A stretch of DNA of 64,000 nucleotides from Sinomonas cyclohexanicum. GTDB lineage: Bacteria > Actinomycetota > Actinomycetes > Actinomycetales > Micrococcaceae. Shown here in pieces: positions 25,958 to 35,046 of the stretch; position 1 is the first letter of the stretch, and the number at the start of each line of letters is the position of its first letter. Under the pieces are notes generated by a model. It did not search any database, was not told where the DNA came from, and saw only the letters and a list, made by a program, of their open reading frames with translations. Both the position numbers and the translations under genes were made by a program. The stretch spans positions 3,906,001 to 3,970,000 of the forward strand of contig NZ_AP024525.1 in NCBI RefSeq assembly GCF_020886775.1. Reading direction: 5' to 3'.

Positions 25958-28054
25958 ATGGCGGATGCAGAGGAGCTCCTGCGCGAGCTGGCCGAGCGGC
26001 ACGGTGTGGCGACCTCGTTCTGGGGCTGGGGCGGGGCGCGGCAGGAGGTGCGGCCCGCGACGCTTCGGTCCGTGCTCGCCGCGCTGGGCGTCGCCGCCGA
26101 CACGCCGGAGGCGATGCGTGAGGCCCTGGCCGAGGCCGACCTCGCGCCATGGCGCCGGCTCCTTCCCGCAGTCACCGTGATCCGCGAGGGCGCCGACGCG
26201 ACGGTCCTCGTGCACGTGCCGCACGGCAGCCCGGTCACCGTCTGGGTCGTCGCCGAGGATGGCACCGAGTATCCCGCGCGGCAGGTCGAGAACTGGGACG
26301 GGCCCCGGACGGTCGACGGCGTGCTCACCGGTCGCGCCGCCTTCCTCCTCCCCGCGGACCTCCCCCTCGGCTGGCACACGCTGCACGCCCGGACCGGGGA
26401 CCAGACAGCGGAGGCGCCGCTCGTGGTGACCCCCGATGCGCTCGGCACGACCGCGCAGCTCGAGGACCGCCGGCGGTGGGGCCTCATGGCACAGCTGTAC
26501 TCGGTGCGGTCGGGGAGATCCTGGGGCGTGGGCGACTTCGCGGACCTGGCTGACCTGGCCGCGGTGGGCGCCGCCGAGGGGGCGGACTTCGTCCTCGTCA
26601 ACCCCTTGCACGCCGGTGAGCCGGCGCCTCCCCTCGAGGACTCGCCGTACCTTCCGACCACGCGGCGCTTCGTGAACCCGCTGTACCTGCGGGTCGAGGA
26701 CATCGACGAGTTCGCGTACCTCTCGACCACCGATCGGAGCCGGGCCGAGGAACTCGCGAGGGGATTCGCCGGGGTGAACTCCTCGGCCGCGCTCCTGGAC
26801 CGCGACGCGTCGTACGCCGCGAAGCTGGAGGCCCTCGAGCTCGTGTGGCGGATCGAGCGGAGCCCCGCCCGCGACCGCGCCTACGCGCGCTTCCGCGAGC
26901 AGGCGGGCCAAGGGCTCGAGGACTTCGCCCGGTGGTGCGCGCTGGCTGCCGGCCGCGAGGCGGACGACGCCGTCGACTTCTACCGCTGGCTCCAGTGGGT
27001 GTGCGACGAGCAGCTCGAGTCCGCCCAGCGGAGCGCCCTCGAGGCCGGGATGCAGATCGGGCTCATCCATGACCTCGCAGTCGGCGTGCGCCCCGACGGC
27101 GCCGACGGGTGGTCGCTCTCCGACGTCCTGGCCCGCGGGGTGACGGTCGGCGCGCCGCCGGACATGTTCAATCAACAGGGCCAGAACTGGAGCCAGCCGC
27201 CGTGGCACCCCCGGAGGCTGGCCGAGTCCGGGTACGCGGCGTACCGCGACATGCTGCGCACGATCTTCCGGCACGCCGGTGGGATCCGCGTGGACCACAT
27301 CCTCGGGCTGTTCCGGCTGTGGTGGATCCCCGAGGGCGCCTCCCCCGGTGACGGCACCTACGTCCACTACAACCATGAGGCCCTGGTGGGCATCCTCGCC
27401 CTCGAGGCGCAGCGAGCCGGCGCCGTCGTGATCGGCGAGGATCTGGGCGTGTTCGAGCCGTGGGTGCGGGACTACCTGGCCGAGCGCGGGATCCTGGGCA
27501 CCTCGATCCTCTGGTTCGAGCACGACGGCGACCGCCCCCTCGCGCCGGAAGCCTACCGGCAGGCCTGCCTCACCAGCGTGAACACCCACGACCTCCCCCC
27601 GACCGCGGGCTATCTCGCCGGCGACCACGTGCGGCTGCGCGAGTCGCTGGGCCTCCTTGAGCGCCCCGTCACCGAGGAGCTCGCCGCCGCCCAGACCGAG
27701 ATCGACGGCGTGCTCGGGCTGCTGCGCGAGCGCGGCCTGCTCCCACAGGGCGCGGGCCTCGCCGACGAACAGCGCGTCATCGAGGCACTCTACGAGCTGA
27801 TCGCCCTCACGCCCTCGTGCCTCCTCGGGGTCGCGCTCGTGGACGCGGTGGGCGAGCGCCGCACGCAGAACCAGCCAGGCACGTACCGCGAGCACCCCAA
27901 CTGGCGCGTCCCGCTCACTGATACCACGGGCGCCGCGGTGCTGATCGAGGACCTTCCGGACCATGGCCGCTTCACCTCGCTCGCCCGCGTCGTCCGCCAT
28001 GCACTCGAGAACCATGCCCGTGAGCGCCCTGCACCGGGGACGGAGGCGGAGTGA
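25958..28054 (+). CDS. malQ: 4-alpha-glucanotransferase (amylomaltase)
   Basis: A 698-residue GH77 enzyme that disproportionates maltodextrins in glycogen/maltose metabolism. Catalytic segments are IRVDHILGLFRLWWIP (nucleophile Asp near residue 443), VVIGEDLGVFEPWV (acid/base Glu near 493) and VNTHDLPPTAGYLAGD (third carboxylate near 543). The N-terminal 150 residues form the extra beta domain of actinobacterial MalQ. Length matches the actinobacterial form. Flanking genes are an unrelated AAA protein and a sugar porter 180 bp downstream. Confidence 0.93.
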   Translation: MADAEELLRELAERHGVATSFWGWGGARQEVRPATLRSVLAALGVAADTPEAMREALAEADLAPWRRLLPAVTVIREGADATVLVHVPHGSPVTVWVVAEDGTEYPARQVENWDGPRTVDGVLTGRAAFLLPADLPLGWHTLHARTGDQTAEAPLVVTPDALGTTAQLEDRRRWGLMAQLYSVRSGRSWGVGDFADLADLAAVGAAEGADFVLVNPLHAGEPAPPLEDSPYLPTTRRFVNPLYLRVEDIDEFAYLSTTDRSRAEELARGFAGVNSSAALLDRDASYAAKLEALELVWRIERSPARDRAYARFREQAGQGLEDFARWCALAAGREADDAVDFYRWLQWVCDEQLESAQRSALEAGMQIGLIHDLAVGVRPDGADGWSLSDVLARGVTVGAPPDMFNQQGQNWSQPPWHPRRLAESGYAAYRDMLRTIFRHAGGIRVDHILGLFRLWWIPEGASPGDGTYVHYNHEALVGILALEAQRAGAVVIGEDLGVFEPWVRDYLAERGILGTSILWFEHDGDRPLAPEAYRQACLTSVNTHDLPPTAGYLAGDHVRLRESLGLLERPVTEELAAAQTEIDGVLGLLRERGLLPQGAGLADEQRVIEALYELIALTPSCLLGVALVDAVGERRTQNQPGTYREHPNWRVPLTDTTGAAVLIEDLPDHGRFTSLARVVRHALENHARERPAPGTEAE

Positions 28055-28233
28055 TGCTGGGGCCCTCAATGCCCGTGAGCACCTGCACCTCCCGATAGCC
28101 TCCGACCGTTGGCCCGTCGCATCGGATGCCCTTGGCTTGACCAGCGGCAAGTGGGATGCTGGCACCGCACCCCGCGCGCGGCGTCGGTGCAATGGGGGCG
28201 CTGGGCGGGACCGACCTGAGCGAGGGGAGCGCG

Positions 28234-29694
28234 ATGTCAGGAACACACGGGAGGCCGGCAGAGGCCGAAGGCGGGCCCCGCGTCTCCCACGCGAAGGTGA
28301 TCGGCCTCGCGACCGCGGGCGCCGTCGGGGGCTTCCTGTTCGGTTTCGACTCGTCCGTGGTCAACGGCGCCGTCGACTCCATCCGCTCGACGTTCGCCCT
28401 CTCGCAGGCGGTGACCGGGTTCGCCGTCGCCGTCGCGCTCATCGGGTGCGCGATCGGCGCCTGGCTCGCGGGGGCGATCGCGGACCGGTTCGGCCGTATC
28501 CCGGCGATGAAGCTCGGTGCGCTCCTCTTCCTCGCGAGCGCGATCGGCGCGGGGCTCGCGATCAGTGTGGGGGACCTCGTGCTGTGGAGGCTCGTCGGAG
28601 GGCTCGGAATCGGCCTTGCTTCCGTCATCGCGCCCGCATACATCGCGGAGATCTCGCCCCGCCGGATGCGCGGCCGGCTGGCGTCACTCCAGCAGCTGGC
28701 GATCACGGTCGGCATCTTCGCTGCGCTGCTGAGCGACGCGGTCCTCGGCACGAGCGCCGGCGGCGCCAGCCATGCCCTCTGGTTCGGCCTGGACGCCTGG
28801 CGGTGGATGTTCATCATGGGTGCGGTCCCCGCGGTCGTCTACGGCTGGATCGCGTTCGTCCTCCCCGAGTCCCCGCGGTTCCTCATCCTCAAGGGCAAGG
28901 ACGACGCCGCGCGCCGGATCTTCAAGGACACCGCTCCGGACGAGGACGCCGACCGCGCCATCCGCGAGATTCGTCAGGCGATCGAACAGGACCAGCTGTC
29001 CGAGCGCAAGGGCGCCCTGCGAGGGAGCGCGCTGGGCCTCAAGCCGGTCCTCTGGGTGGGGATCGCCCTCTCGGTGTTCCAGCAGTTCGTGGGCATCAAC
29101 GTGATCTTCTACTACTCGACCTCGCTGTGGAAGTCGGTCGGGTTCGGCGAGCAGTCCTCGCTCCTGATCTCGGTGCTCACCTCGATCACGAACATCCTCG
29201 TCACGCTGGTCGCGATCGCTCTCGTGGACCGGGTGGGCCGCAGACCCATCCTGCTCGTGGGCTCGGCGGGCATGGCGATAGCGCTCGGGGCGATGGCCGT
29301 GGCCTTCTCCACGGCCACCGTCACGAACGGCGAGCCCACGCTCAGCGGGGCCTGGGGACCGGTCGCCCTCGTCGCGGCCAACGTCTTCGTGGTCTGCTTC
29401 GGCGCATCCTGGGGGCCGGTGGTCTGGGTGCTGCTCGGCGAGATCTTCCCGCCCTCGATCCGAGCCCGGGGCCTCGGCATCGCTGCCGCGGCCCAGTGGC
29501 TCGCCAACTTCCTGATCACCGTCTCGTTCCCGCCCATGGCTGCGTGGTCACTGCCGGCCACCTACGGGATGTACACGCTGTTCGCGGCGCTGTCCTTCGT
29601 ATTCGTCCTCGCGAAGGTGCCCGAGACGAACGGCATGTCACTCGAGCAGGCGGAGACGCTCTTCGTGCGGGCACAGAAGAAGCGCGGCGCGTAG
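28234..29694 (+). CDS. MFS sugar porter
   Basis: A 486-residue transporter of the sugar porter subfamily with twelve spans. Signatures: GGFLFGFDSSVVNGA in helix 1, DRFGRIPAMKLG in loop 2-3, RLVGGLGIGLASVIAPAYIAEISPRRMRGRL (sugar porter motif), VLPESPRFLI after helix 6, QQFVGINVIFYYS in helix 7, DRVGRRPILLVG and a C-terminal KVPETNGMSLEQAE. It is a proton symporter for a hexose, pentose or polyol. ATG 28234 is preceded by GAGGGGAGC. Confidence 0.92.
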   Translation: MSGTHGRPAEAEGGPRVSHAKVIGLATAGAVGGFLFGFDSSVVNGAVDSIRSTFALSQAVTGFAVAVALIGCAIGAWLAGAIADRFGRIPAMKLGALLFLASAIGAGLAISVGDLVLWRLVGGLGIGLASVIAPAYIAEISPRRMRGRLASLQQLAITVGIFAALLSDAVLGTSAGGASHALWFGLDAWRWMFIMGAVPAVVYGWIAFVLPESPRFLILKGKDDAARRIFKDTAPDEDADRAIREIRQAIEQDQLSERKGALRGSALGLKPVLWVGIALSVFQQFVGINVIFYYSTSLWKSVGFGEQSSLLISVLTSITNILVTLVAIALVDRVGRRPILLVGSAGMAIALGAMAVAFSTATVTNGEPTLSGAWGPVALVAANVFVVCFGASWGPVVWVLLGEIFPPSIRARGLGIAAAAQWLANFLITVSFPPMAAWSLPATYGMYTLFAALSFVFVLAKVPETNGMSLEQAETLFVRAQKKRGA

Positions 29695-29738
29695 CACGGG
29701 CGCTGCACGCCGCACCGCCGGGCGGCCCCACCTGCGAG

Positions 29739-29957
29739 TCAGGCGCAGCGCTGCTGCGTCAGGCCGTAGGGGACGCTCTGGTCGCGGACCACGGTGTATT
29801 TGCCGGCAGCCTCGCGGGTCACGAGGATCCCGCAGCACGGGGCCACCGCGGCACGCTCCTGCAGGGTCCCGATGGCGCCGTCCAGTGCCGAGTCGAGCTC
29901 GCGCGCCGAGCCGACCACAACCGTCAGGGCCTCATGCGAATGGCTGTCGTGGGACAT
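29739..29957 (-). CDS. Small conserved hypothetical protein
   Basis: A 72-residue protein starting MSHDSHSHEALTVVVGSARE behind a clear GAGGAG site. The C-terminal half contains AVAPCCGILVTREAAGKY with a Cys-Cys-Gly motif, and another Cys is near the end (QQRCA). It looks like a small alpha/beta protein with possible redox or metal-binding cysteines; I do not recognise the family. It is transcribed convergently with the sugar porter gene and divergently from cycA. Confidence 0.65.
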   Translation of the reverse strand: MSHDSHSHEALTVVVGSARELDSALDGAIGTLQERAAVAPCCGILVTREAAGKYTVVRDQSVPYGLTQQRCA

Positions 29958-30050
29958 GGAATCTCCTCGTCTCAGAGCAGTAATGCTTGGAAATAAGCGA
30001 CAGTCGAGGCTATGGCGGAGCGGCCTCATCCATCAACTGCACGAACCCCC

Positions 30051-30068
30051 GTGCGACATGTGTCGCAC
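30051..30068. promoter_or_regulatory. Perfect-arm palindrome upstream of cycA
   Basis: GTGCGACATGTGTCGCAC: 8-bp arms (GTGCGACA / TGTCGCAC) around TG, about 120 bp before the cycA start and about 95 bp before the divergent small gene. This symmetry is typical of a dimeric repressor operator. Confidence 0.5.
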
Positions 30069-30187
30069 GTACTGTGTGATCATCAAGACACTCTGTATGG
30101 TCAAGACCACATCCCATGGACTGTAGGCTAAGAAAGCCCTGTTAGAGGGGTCACATTTTTCTGGATAACTGAGAAGGTCTGCGCACT

Positions 30188-31654
30188 ATGACAACGCCTA
30201 ACCCGTCCCGGGTTCCGTCTGGCTCACCGTCGAGCCACGTCGACGAACCGCACCTCTCCCGTGGCCTCTCCAACCGCCACATCCAGCTGCTCGCCATCGG
30301 CGGCGCTATCGGCACCGGCCTGTTCATGGGGTCGGGCAAGACCATCTCGGTGGCCGGTCCCTCCGTGATCTTCGTCTACATGATCATCGGCTTCATGCTC
30401 TTCTTCGTCATGCGGGCCATGGGCGAGCTCCTGCTGAGCAACCTCAACTACAAGTCCTTCTCCGACTTCGCGGGCGACCTGCTCGGCCCCTGGGCCGGGT
30501 TCTTCACCGGCTGGACCTACTGGTTCTGCTGGGTGGTCACGGGCGTCGCGGACGTCGTCGCGATCGCCGGCTACGCCAACGAGCTGTGGCCCGGCATCCC
30601 CCTCTGGATCCCCGGCGTCGCCACGATCCTGGTCCTGCTTGCCCTCAACCTCCCCTCCGTCAAGGCGTTCGGCGAGGTCGAGTTCTGGTTTGCCCTCATC
30701 AAGATCGTCGCCATCCTCGCGCTCATCGTCACGGGCCTCTGGATGATCTTCGGCGGCTTCACCTCGAGCGCAGGCACCGCGTCCTTCACGAACCTCTGGC
30801 AGCACGGCGGCCTCTTCCCCAAGGAGTTCATGGGCTTCGTGGCCGGGTTCCAGATCGCGGTCTTCGCGTTCGTCGGCATCGAGCTCGTCGGCACCGCCGC
30901 GGCCGAGACGAAGAACCCTGAGAAGAACCTCCCCCGCGCCATCAACGCCATCCCCATCCGCGTCGGCCTGTTCTACGTGGGCGCCCTCGTGATCCTCATG
31001 TCCGTCACCCCGTGGATGGAGTTCAAGGCCGGCCACTCGCCGTTCATCGGGATGTTCTCCCTCGCAGGCCTCGGCGCCGCGGCGACGATCGTCAACCTCG
31101 TGGTCCTCACCTCGGCCATGTCCAGCGCGAACTCGGGCATCTACTCCACCTCGCGCATGGTGTTCGGCCTCGCGATCGAGGGCGACGCCCCGAAGGCCTT
31201 CGGCAAGCTGTCCTCCCGCAAGGTCCCGCAGAATGCACTCTTCCTCTCCTGCGTGCTGCTGCTCTCCGGCATCGTGCTCCTCTACGCGGGCAAGAGCATC
31301 GGCGAGGCCTTCGACATGGTGACCACCGTGTCCGCGGTGTGCTTCATGTTCGTCTGGTCGATCATCCTCGCGAGCTACCTCGTCTTCCTCAAGCGCCGCC
31401 CCGAGCTGCACGCACAGTCGAAGTACAAGATGCCCGGCGGCCGCGTGATGGTGTGGGTCGTGTTCGCGTTCTTCGCCTTCCTCGTGTGGGCCCTCACCAC
31501 CCAGCCGGACACCCTCATGGCCCTGCTCGTGACGCCGGTCTGGTTCATCGTCCTCGGAGTCGCATGGCAGATCGTCAAGAAGTCCCCGGTGCACCAGGCG
31601 CGCATCGCGAACCACCAGGAGACCCTCGCCGAGGAGGCCAAGGTCGACGCCTGA
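30188..31654 (+). CDS. cycA: D-serine/D-alanine/glycine transporter
   Basis: A 488-residue APC superfamily amino acid permease with twelve spans. Long stretches are near identical to E. coli CycA: LSNRHIQLLAIGGAIGTGLF, VIFVYMIIGFMLFFVMRAMG, SFSDFAGDLLGPWAGFFTGW, AGFQIAVFAFVGIELVGTAA and TSAMSSANSGIYSTSRM. It imports glycine, D-alanine and D-serine with protons. A long GC hairpin terminator lies just after it. A palindrome upstream suggests specific control. Confidence 0.92.
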   Translation: MTTPNPSRVPSGSPSSHVDEPHLSRGLSNRHIQLLAIGGAIGTGLFMGSGKTISVAGPSVIFVYMIIGFMLFFVMRAMGELLLSNLNYKSFSDFAGDLLGPWAGFFTGWTYWFCWVVTGVADVVAIAGYANELWPGIPLWIPGVATILVLLALNLPSVKAFGEVEFWFALIKIVAILALIVTGLWMIFGGFTSSAGTASFTNLWQHGGLFPKEFMGFVAGFQIAVFAFVGIELVGTAAAETKNPEKNLPRAINAIPIRVGLFYVGALVILMSVTPWMEFKAGHSPFIGMFSLAGLGAAATIVNLVVLTSAMSSANSGIYSTSRMVFGLAIEGDAPKAFGKLSSRKVPQNALFLSCVLLLSGIVLLYAGKSIGEAFDMVTTVSAVCFMFVWSIILASYLVFLKRRPELHAQSKYKMPGGRVMVWVVFAFFAFLVWALTTQPDTLMALLVTPVWFIVLGVAWQIVKKSPVHQARIANHQETLAEEAKVDA

Positions 31655-31689
31655 CCTACTCTTCGCTGCTGGGTCCAGTGGCAGCTAGT

Positions 31690-31736
31690 ACGACGGCGGG
31701 TGCCCGGCTCAACACGAGCCGGGCACCCGCCGTCGT
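31690..31736. terminator. Perfect 21-bp hairpin terminator after cycA
   Basis: Arms 31690-31710 and 31716-31736 pair perfectly (ACGACGGCGGGTGCCCGGCT... ) with loop AACAC. No T-tract follows. Confidence 0.88.
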
Positions 31737-31865
31737 GCTTAAGGCTCAGGGCCCCCCGAAGGTGCCGCTCGCCGCCCAGGCACGTGCTGCCCTGGGCCGC
31801 ATCTCCTCTGCGAATATACGCAGCCTATGCGGCCCAGGGCAGCTGATGCCGGCTGTCGGCGCGGC

Positions 31866-31877
31866 TACGCTGGGCCC
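31866..31877 (+). promoter_or_regulatory. Leaderless promoter of the HTH gene
   Basis: TACGCT (31866-31871), six bases, then ATG at 31878; no Shine-Dalgarno. Confidence 0.55.
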
Positions 31878-32267
31878 ATGAGCCGCTTCGCCCCGCGCAC
31901 CACGCCAGCCCTCGAGCCGGACGACGCCGCGCGCCTTGCCGATGCCCTCGCGGCGCGGGACGTGGCACTCTTCGTCGATGGCACCGCCCACCGGCTCGCG
32001 GGGCCCGCCGACGAGGCGGTGCGGAACCTGCTCGCGCGGCTGGCCAGGGGCGAGTCGGTCACCGTCAGCAGCGCCGAGGACGTGCTCACGGTCGCCCAGG
32101 CGGCAGAGCTCGCGGGGATCAGCCACTCGTACGTGCGGAAGCTGACGACGAACGGCACCTGGCCCGTCGAGTACCGCGGGACGCACCGGCGGATCCGGCG
32201 CGAGGATGTGCTCGCGTGGGTCGCCAGCCAGAAGAAGTCCGGGCCAGACGACGCCGCACGGACATGA
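31878..32267 (+). CDS. Excisionase-family helix-turn-helix protein (antitoxin-like)
   Basis: A 129-residue DNA-binding protein. The C-terminal part is a MerR-type winged helix of the excisionase family: VLTVAQAAELAGISHSYVRKLTTNGTWPVEYRGTHRRIRREDVLAWV (about residues 73-118). The N-terminal 65 residues form a short helical dimer region (LADALAARDVALFVDG, VRNLLARLARGESVTVSS) as in the antitoxin group normally followed by a PIN-domain toxin. Here no toxin gene follows: the next gene is on the other strand. The last codons and stop lie in a 21-bp tandem duplication. It may be a solitary regulator or the remnant of a toxin-antitoxin pair. Confidence 0.85.
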   Translation: MSRFAPRTTPALEPDDAARLADALAARDVALFVDGTAHRLAGPADEAVRNLLARLARGESVTVSSAEDVLTVAQAAELAGISHSYVRKLTTNGTWPVEYRGTHRRIRREDVLAWVASQKKSGPDDAART

Positions 32268-32301
32268 CCCCTCGCCGCAGGGACATGACCCCTCAACGCA
32301 G
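32260..32301. repeat. 21-bp tandem duplication over the HTH gene stop
   Basis: Units 32260-32280 and 32281-32301 differ at two positions only and share GGACATGACCCCTC and CGCAG. The stop TGA of the HTH gene lies in the first unit. The period (7 codons) equals that of the repeats in the Ter transferase gene. Confidence 0.75.
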
Positions 32302-32306
32302 GGACG

Positions 32307-33503
32307 CTAGAGCCGGGGCCTGCCGGCCCAGCGGCGGGCCTTGAGCGCGAGGTGGAGCTCCTGCCGGACGCGGCCGGAGAGCGGCTCGGCGCGGATGATC
32401 TTCCGTACGCGCGCGAGCCGGTGGTACACCGTGGAACGGTGCACATGGAGGCGGTCGGCGACCGTCTGCACCGCGCCGTCGGAGTCGTAGAGCATCTCGA
32501 GCACGGGCAGGAGCTCGTCGTTGCGGTCCTCGGCCTCGAGGAGGGCAAAGTAGACGCTCGTCGGCTCGGCGGCCAGCGCCCCCATCAGCTGGTAGGCGCC
32601 GACGCTTCGCACGTCCACGAGCTCGCCGAGCTCCGGGTCCACGGCGGCGGCCTGCGCCGCGACCCTCGCTTGCGCGTACGCCTCACCGAGCCCGCGCAGG
32701 GCGGTGAACGGCTCGCTGATGCCCACGAGGACGCGCCCCTGGGGCCGGCCGGATCGCTTGGCGAGCTCCCGCTCGTAGTGCGTGAGCACCGCCGCGTGCG
32801 AGGCCCGGGCGGTGGTCCCCGCGAACAGGATGACTGCGTGCGTCTCGGTCCCGGCGCTGAAGAGGGCCGGGTCGATGCCCGCCGTGGCCTGCATCGCGGC
32901 CGAGCTCGTCGCCACAACAGCGGCCTGCGGGTCCTGCGGCGTGACCCCGTCGGGGTCGAGGAGCACCACGACCTGCCACGGGGCGTGGCCGTGGACCTCG
33001 CGCCACCCGGCGATGGCCGCGAGCGCGGACTTGTCCCCCGCGGCGGCGGCAAGGAACTCGGCCTCGCGGCGGCGGCGGTGCTCGGACTCGGCGGTGTTGG
33101 ACTCGAGCAGCAGCTGCCCGATCAGCTCGAGCTCGAGCCGGATGCCGGGCAGCGCGGCAAGGATGTCGGCGGAGCTGGACTCGTCGGCTCCCTGCTGCAC
33201 CCAGAGGTAGCCGACCCGGAATCCGCGGACGAGTAGTGGCACGCACACCCGGCCGTACATGCCGAGCTCGGGATTCGCGGGGACGGTCACGGGCCGCACC
33301 GCCGTGGCGATGCCGTGCGAGAGCTGCCAGGCCTGCACCCCGGGAGGAAGCCGCTTGGAGAGGAGGAAGTTCACGCGCACGGGATCGGCCTGGGCCTGAT
33401 TGGACGAGTACGCGATGAGCAGCCCATCGAGGTCCTCGACGCTCAGCCCGCGCCCGAGCTTGGCCGCCGCCGCTTCCACCAGATCCTCGACGCCGTGCCG
33501 CAT
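32307..33503 (-). CDS. PucR family transcriptional regulator (probable ald regulator)
   Basis: About 398 residues. The C-terminal 60 residues are the PucR/CdaR helix-turn-helix (LLPVLEMLYDSDGAVQTVADRLHVHRSTVYHRLARVRKI, about 334-372), preceded by a GGDEF-like PucR central domain and an N-terminal sensor region without recognised cofactor motif. It is divergent from alanine dehydrogenase across about 220 bp, the usual arrangement for a local amino-acid-responsive activator or repressor in this bacterial group. ATG 33503 is chosen; ATG 33515 is an alternative. Control of ald is inference. Confidence 0.88.
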   Translation of the reverse strand: MRHGVEDLVEAAAAKLGRGLSVEDLDGLLIAYSSNQAQADPVRVNFLLSKRLPPGVQAWQLSHGIATAVRPVTVPANPELGMYGRVCVPLLVRGFRVGYLWVQQGADESSSADILAALPGIRLELELIGQLLLESNTAESEHRRRREAEFLAAAAGDKSALAAIAGWREVHGHAPWQVVVLLDPDGVTPQDPQAAVVATSSAAMQATAGIDPALFSAGTETHAVILFAGTTARASHAAVLTHYERELAKRSGRPQGRVLVGISEPFTALRGLGEAYAQARVAAQAAAVDPELGELVDVRSVGAYQLMGALAAEPTSVYFALLEAEDRNDELLPVLEMLYDSDGAVQTVADRLHVHRSTVYHRLARVRKIIRAEPLSGRVRQELHLALKARRWAGRPRL

Positions 33504-33593
33504 GCGTCCAAGCATACGTGGGGCGCAACCACATGAGGAGACAACTGACTCCCCATCCTCCGACATCTGTTCAACGCGCGACGGCGTGATCCC

Positions 33594-33603
33594 CGGAATT
33601 CCG
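33594..33603. promoter_or_regulatory. Short palindrome in the pucR-ald divergent promoter
   Basis: CGGAATTCCG is a perfect 10-bp palindrome about midway between the two genes. Possible regulator half-site; a TACGCT box at 33659-33664 could be the ald -10 element. Confidence 0.3.
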
Positions 33604-33725
33604 CGGAAGTCATCTCGCTCCGTGGTCCGCAACATGTAATGGGCCTCACAGGCAGGCCTACGCTTGAAGCAAGCCCACAGGCCCTCGAGCCCCCCTCGAA
33701 CCACCCCCCTACAACGGAGACAAAA

Positions 33726-34844
33726 GTGATCATCGGAGTCCCCAAGGAAATCAAGAACAACGAGTTCCGCGTGGCCATGACGGCCGCGGGCGTCCATGAG
33801 TTCGTGGCGCACGGCCACACGGTGCTGATCGAGCGCGGTGCGGGCGTGGCATCCGGCATCACCGACGACGAGTACCACGTTGCCGGCGCCGAGCTGGTCA
33901 CGGACGCGGCCGATGTCTGGGCGCGCGCCGACATGGTCGTGAAGGTCAAGGAGCCCATCGCCTCCGAGTACCGCTACTTCCGCAAGGGCCTCATCCTCTT
34001 CACCTACCTCCACCTCGCCGCCGAGCCGGAGCTCACCCGCGCCCTGCTCGACGCCGGCGTCACCGCGATCGCCTACGAGACGGTGCAGGAGGGACGCCGC
34101 CTCCCGCTGCTCGCCCCCATGTCCGAGGTGGCTGGCCGCCTCTCGGTGCAGGTCGGCGCGCAGTCGCTCCTCGCCCCGAACGGCGGCAAGGGAATCCTCC
34201 TCGGCGGCGTCCCGGGTGTGCGCCCGGCGAACGTCGTCGTCCTCGGAGCCGGCGTGGCGGGCACGAACGCCGCCGTCGTCGCGATGGGCCTCGGTGCCGA
34301 TGTCACCATCCTCGACATCAACATCGGCCGCCTCGCGGAGCTGGATGCCCTCTACGGTGGCCGGCTCAAGACGGTCGCGTCGAACAAGTTCGAGATCGAG
34401 AAGTCCCTCGTGGAAGCCGACCTCGTGGTCGGCTCCGTCCTGATCCCCGGCGCGAAGGCGCCGAAGCTGGTGACCAACGAGCTGGTGGCCCGGATGAAGC
34501 CCGGCAGCGTGCTCGTGGACATCGCCATCGACCAGGGCGGCTGCTTCGAGGACTCCCACCCGACGACGCATCAGGACCCCACGTTCAAGGTGCACAACTC
34601 GACGTTCTACTGCGTGGCCAACATGCCCGGCGCGGTGCCGAACACGTCGACCTACGCGCTGACGAACGTGACCCTGCGCTACGGGATCATGCTCGCCGAC
34701 CTCGGCGTCAAGGCGGCGCTCGAGAAGGACGCCGCCCTCGCCGCCGGCCTGAACGTCGCCGCAGGGCAGGTCACGCACCGCTCGGTGTCCGAGGCGCTCG
34801 GCCTCCCGCTCACCGCGGACTGGCACGAGGTCGTCGCGGCCTAA
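33726..34844 (+). CDS. ald: Alanine dehydrogenase
   Basis: A 372-residue enzyme that interconverts L-alanine and pyruvate plus ammonia with NAD; the length equals that of the family. It begins VIIGVPKEIKNNEFRVAMTAAG, with active-site Lys in MVVKVKEP (about residue 74) and His in FTYLHLAAEPELT (about 95). The Rossmann fold is at VVVLGAGVAGTNAAVVAMGL (about 171). GTG 33726 has CGGAG seven bases upstream. A PucR regulator is divergent upstream and a strong hairpin terminator follows. Confidence 0.95.
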   Translation: MIIGVPKEIKNNEFRVAMTAAGVHEFVAHGHTVLIERGAGVASGITDDEYHVAGAELVTDAADVWARADMVVKVKEPIASEYRYFRKGLILFTYLHLAAEPELTRALLDAGVTAIAYETVQEGRRLPLLAPMSEVAGRLSVQVGAQSLLAPNGGKGILLGGVPGVRPANVVVLGAGVAGTNAAVVAMGLGADVTILDINIGRLAELDALYGGRLKTVASNKFEIEKSLVEADLVVGSVLIPGAKAPKLVTNELVARMKPGSVLVDIAIDQGGCFEDSHPTTHQDPTFKVHNSTFYCVANMPGAVPNTSTYALTNVTLRYGIMLADLGVKAALEKDAALAAGLNVAAGQVTHRSVSEALGLPLTADWHEVVAA

Positions 34845-34866
34845 CCGCCAGGGACCACGCACCACC

Positions 34867-34912
34867 GCGCCAGAGACCCCGCAACCCTCCATGGTTGCGG
34901 GGTCTCTGGCGC
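34867..34912. terminator. Perfect 20-bp hairpin terminator after ald
   Basis: Arms GCGCCAGAGACCCCGCAACC (34867-34886) and 34893-34912 with loop CTCCAT. A partial extra copy of the right arm (CACTGCGGGGTCCCTGG) follows. Confidence 0.88.
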
Positions 34913-35046
34913 TTCACTGCGGGGTCCCTGGCCTTACGTGACGGATGCCATACCAGAGGACAGGAATGCCTCGGCGACGCGTGTGGTTGACACATCACGG
35001 ATGAGCCCCGCGCCGTGCGGGGACCCGTGAGCCACAAGGAGCCCCA

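Noticed and set aside
28013-28092. Imperfect direct repeat ATGCCCGTGAGC(G/A)CC at the malQ 3' end
   Set aside because: About 22 bases repeated 55 bp apart once; too little to call an element and may be chance or a small duplication.
30224-31615. Minus-strand frame opposite cycA
   Set aside because: Glu/Asp/His/Gly-rich composition reflects antisense reading of a membrane protein gene; no start site or domain.
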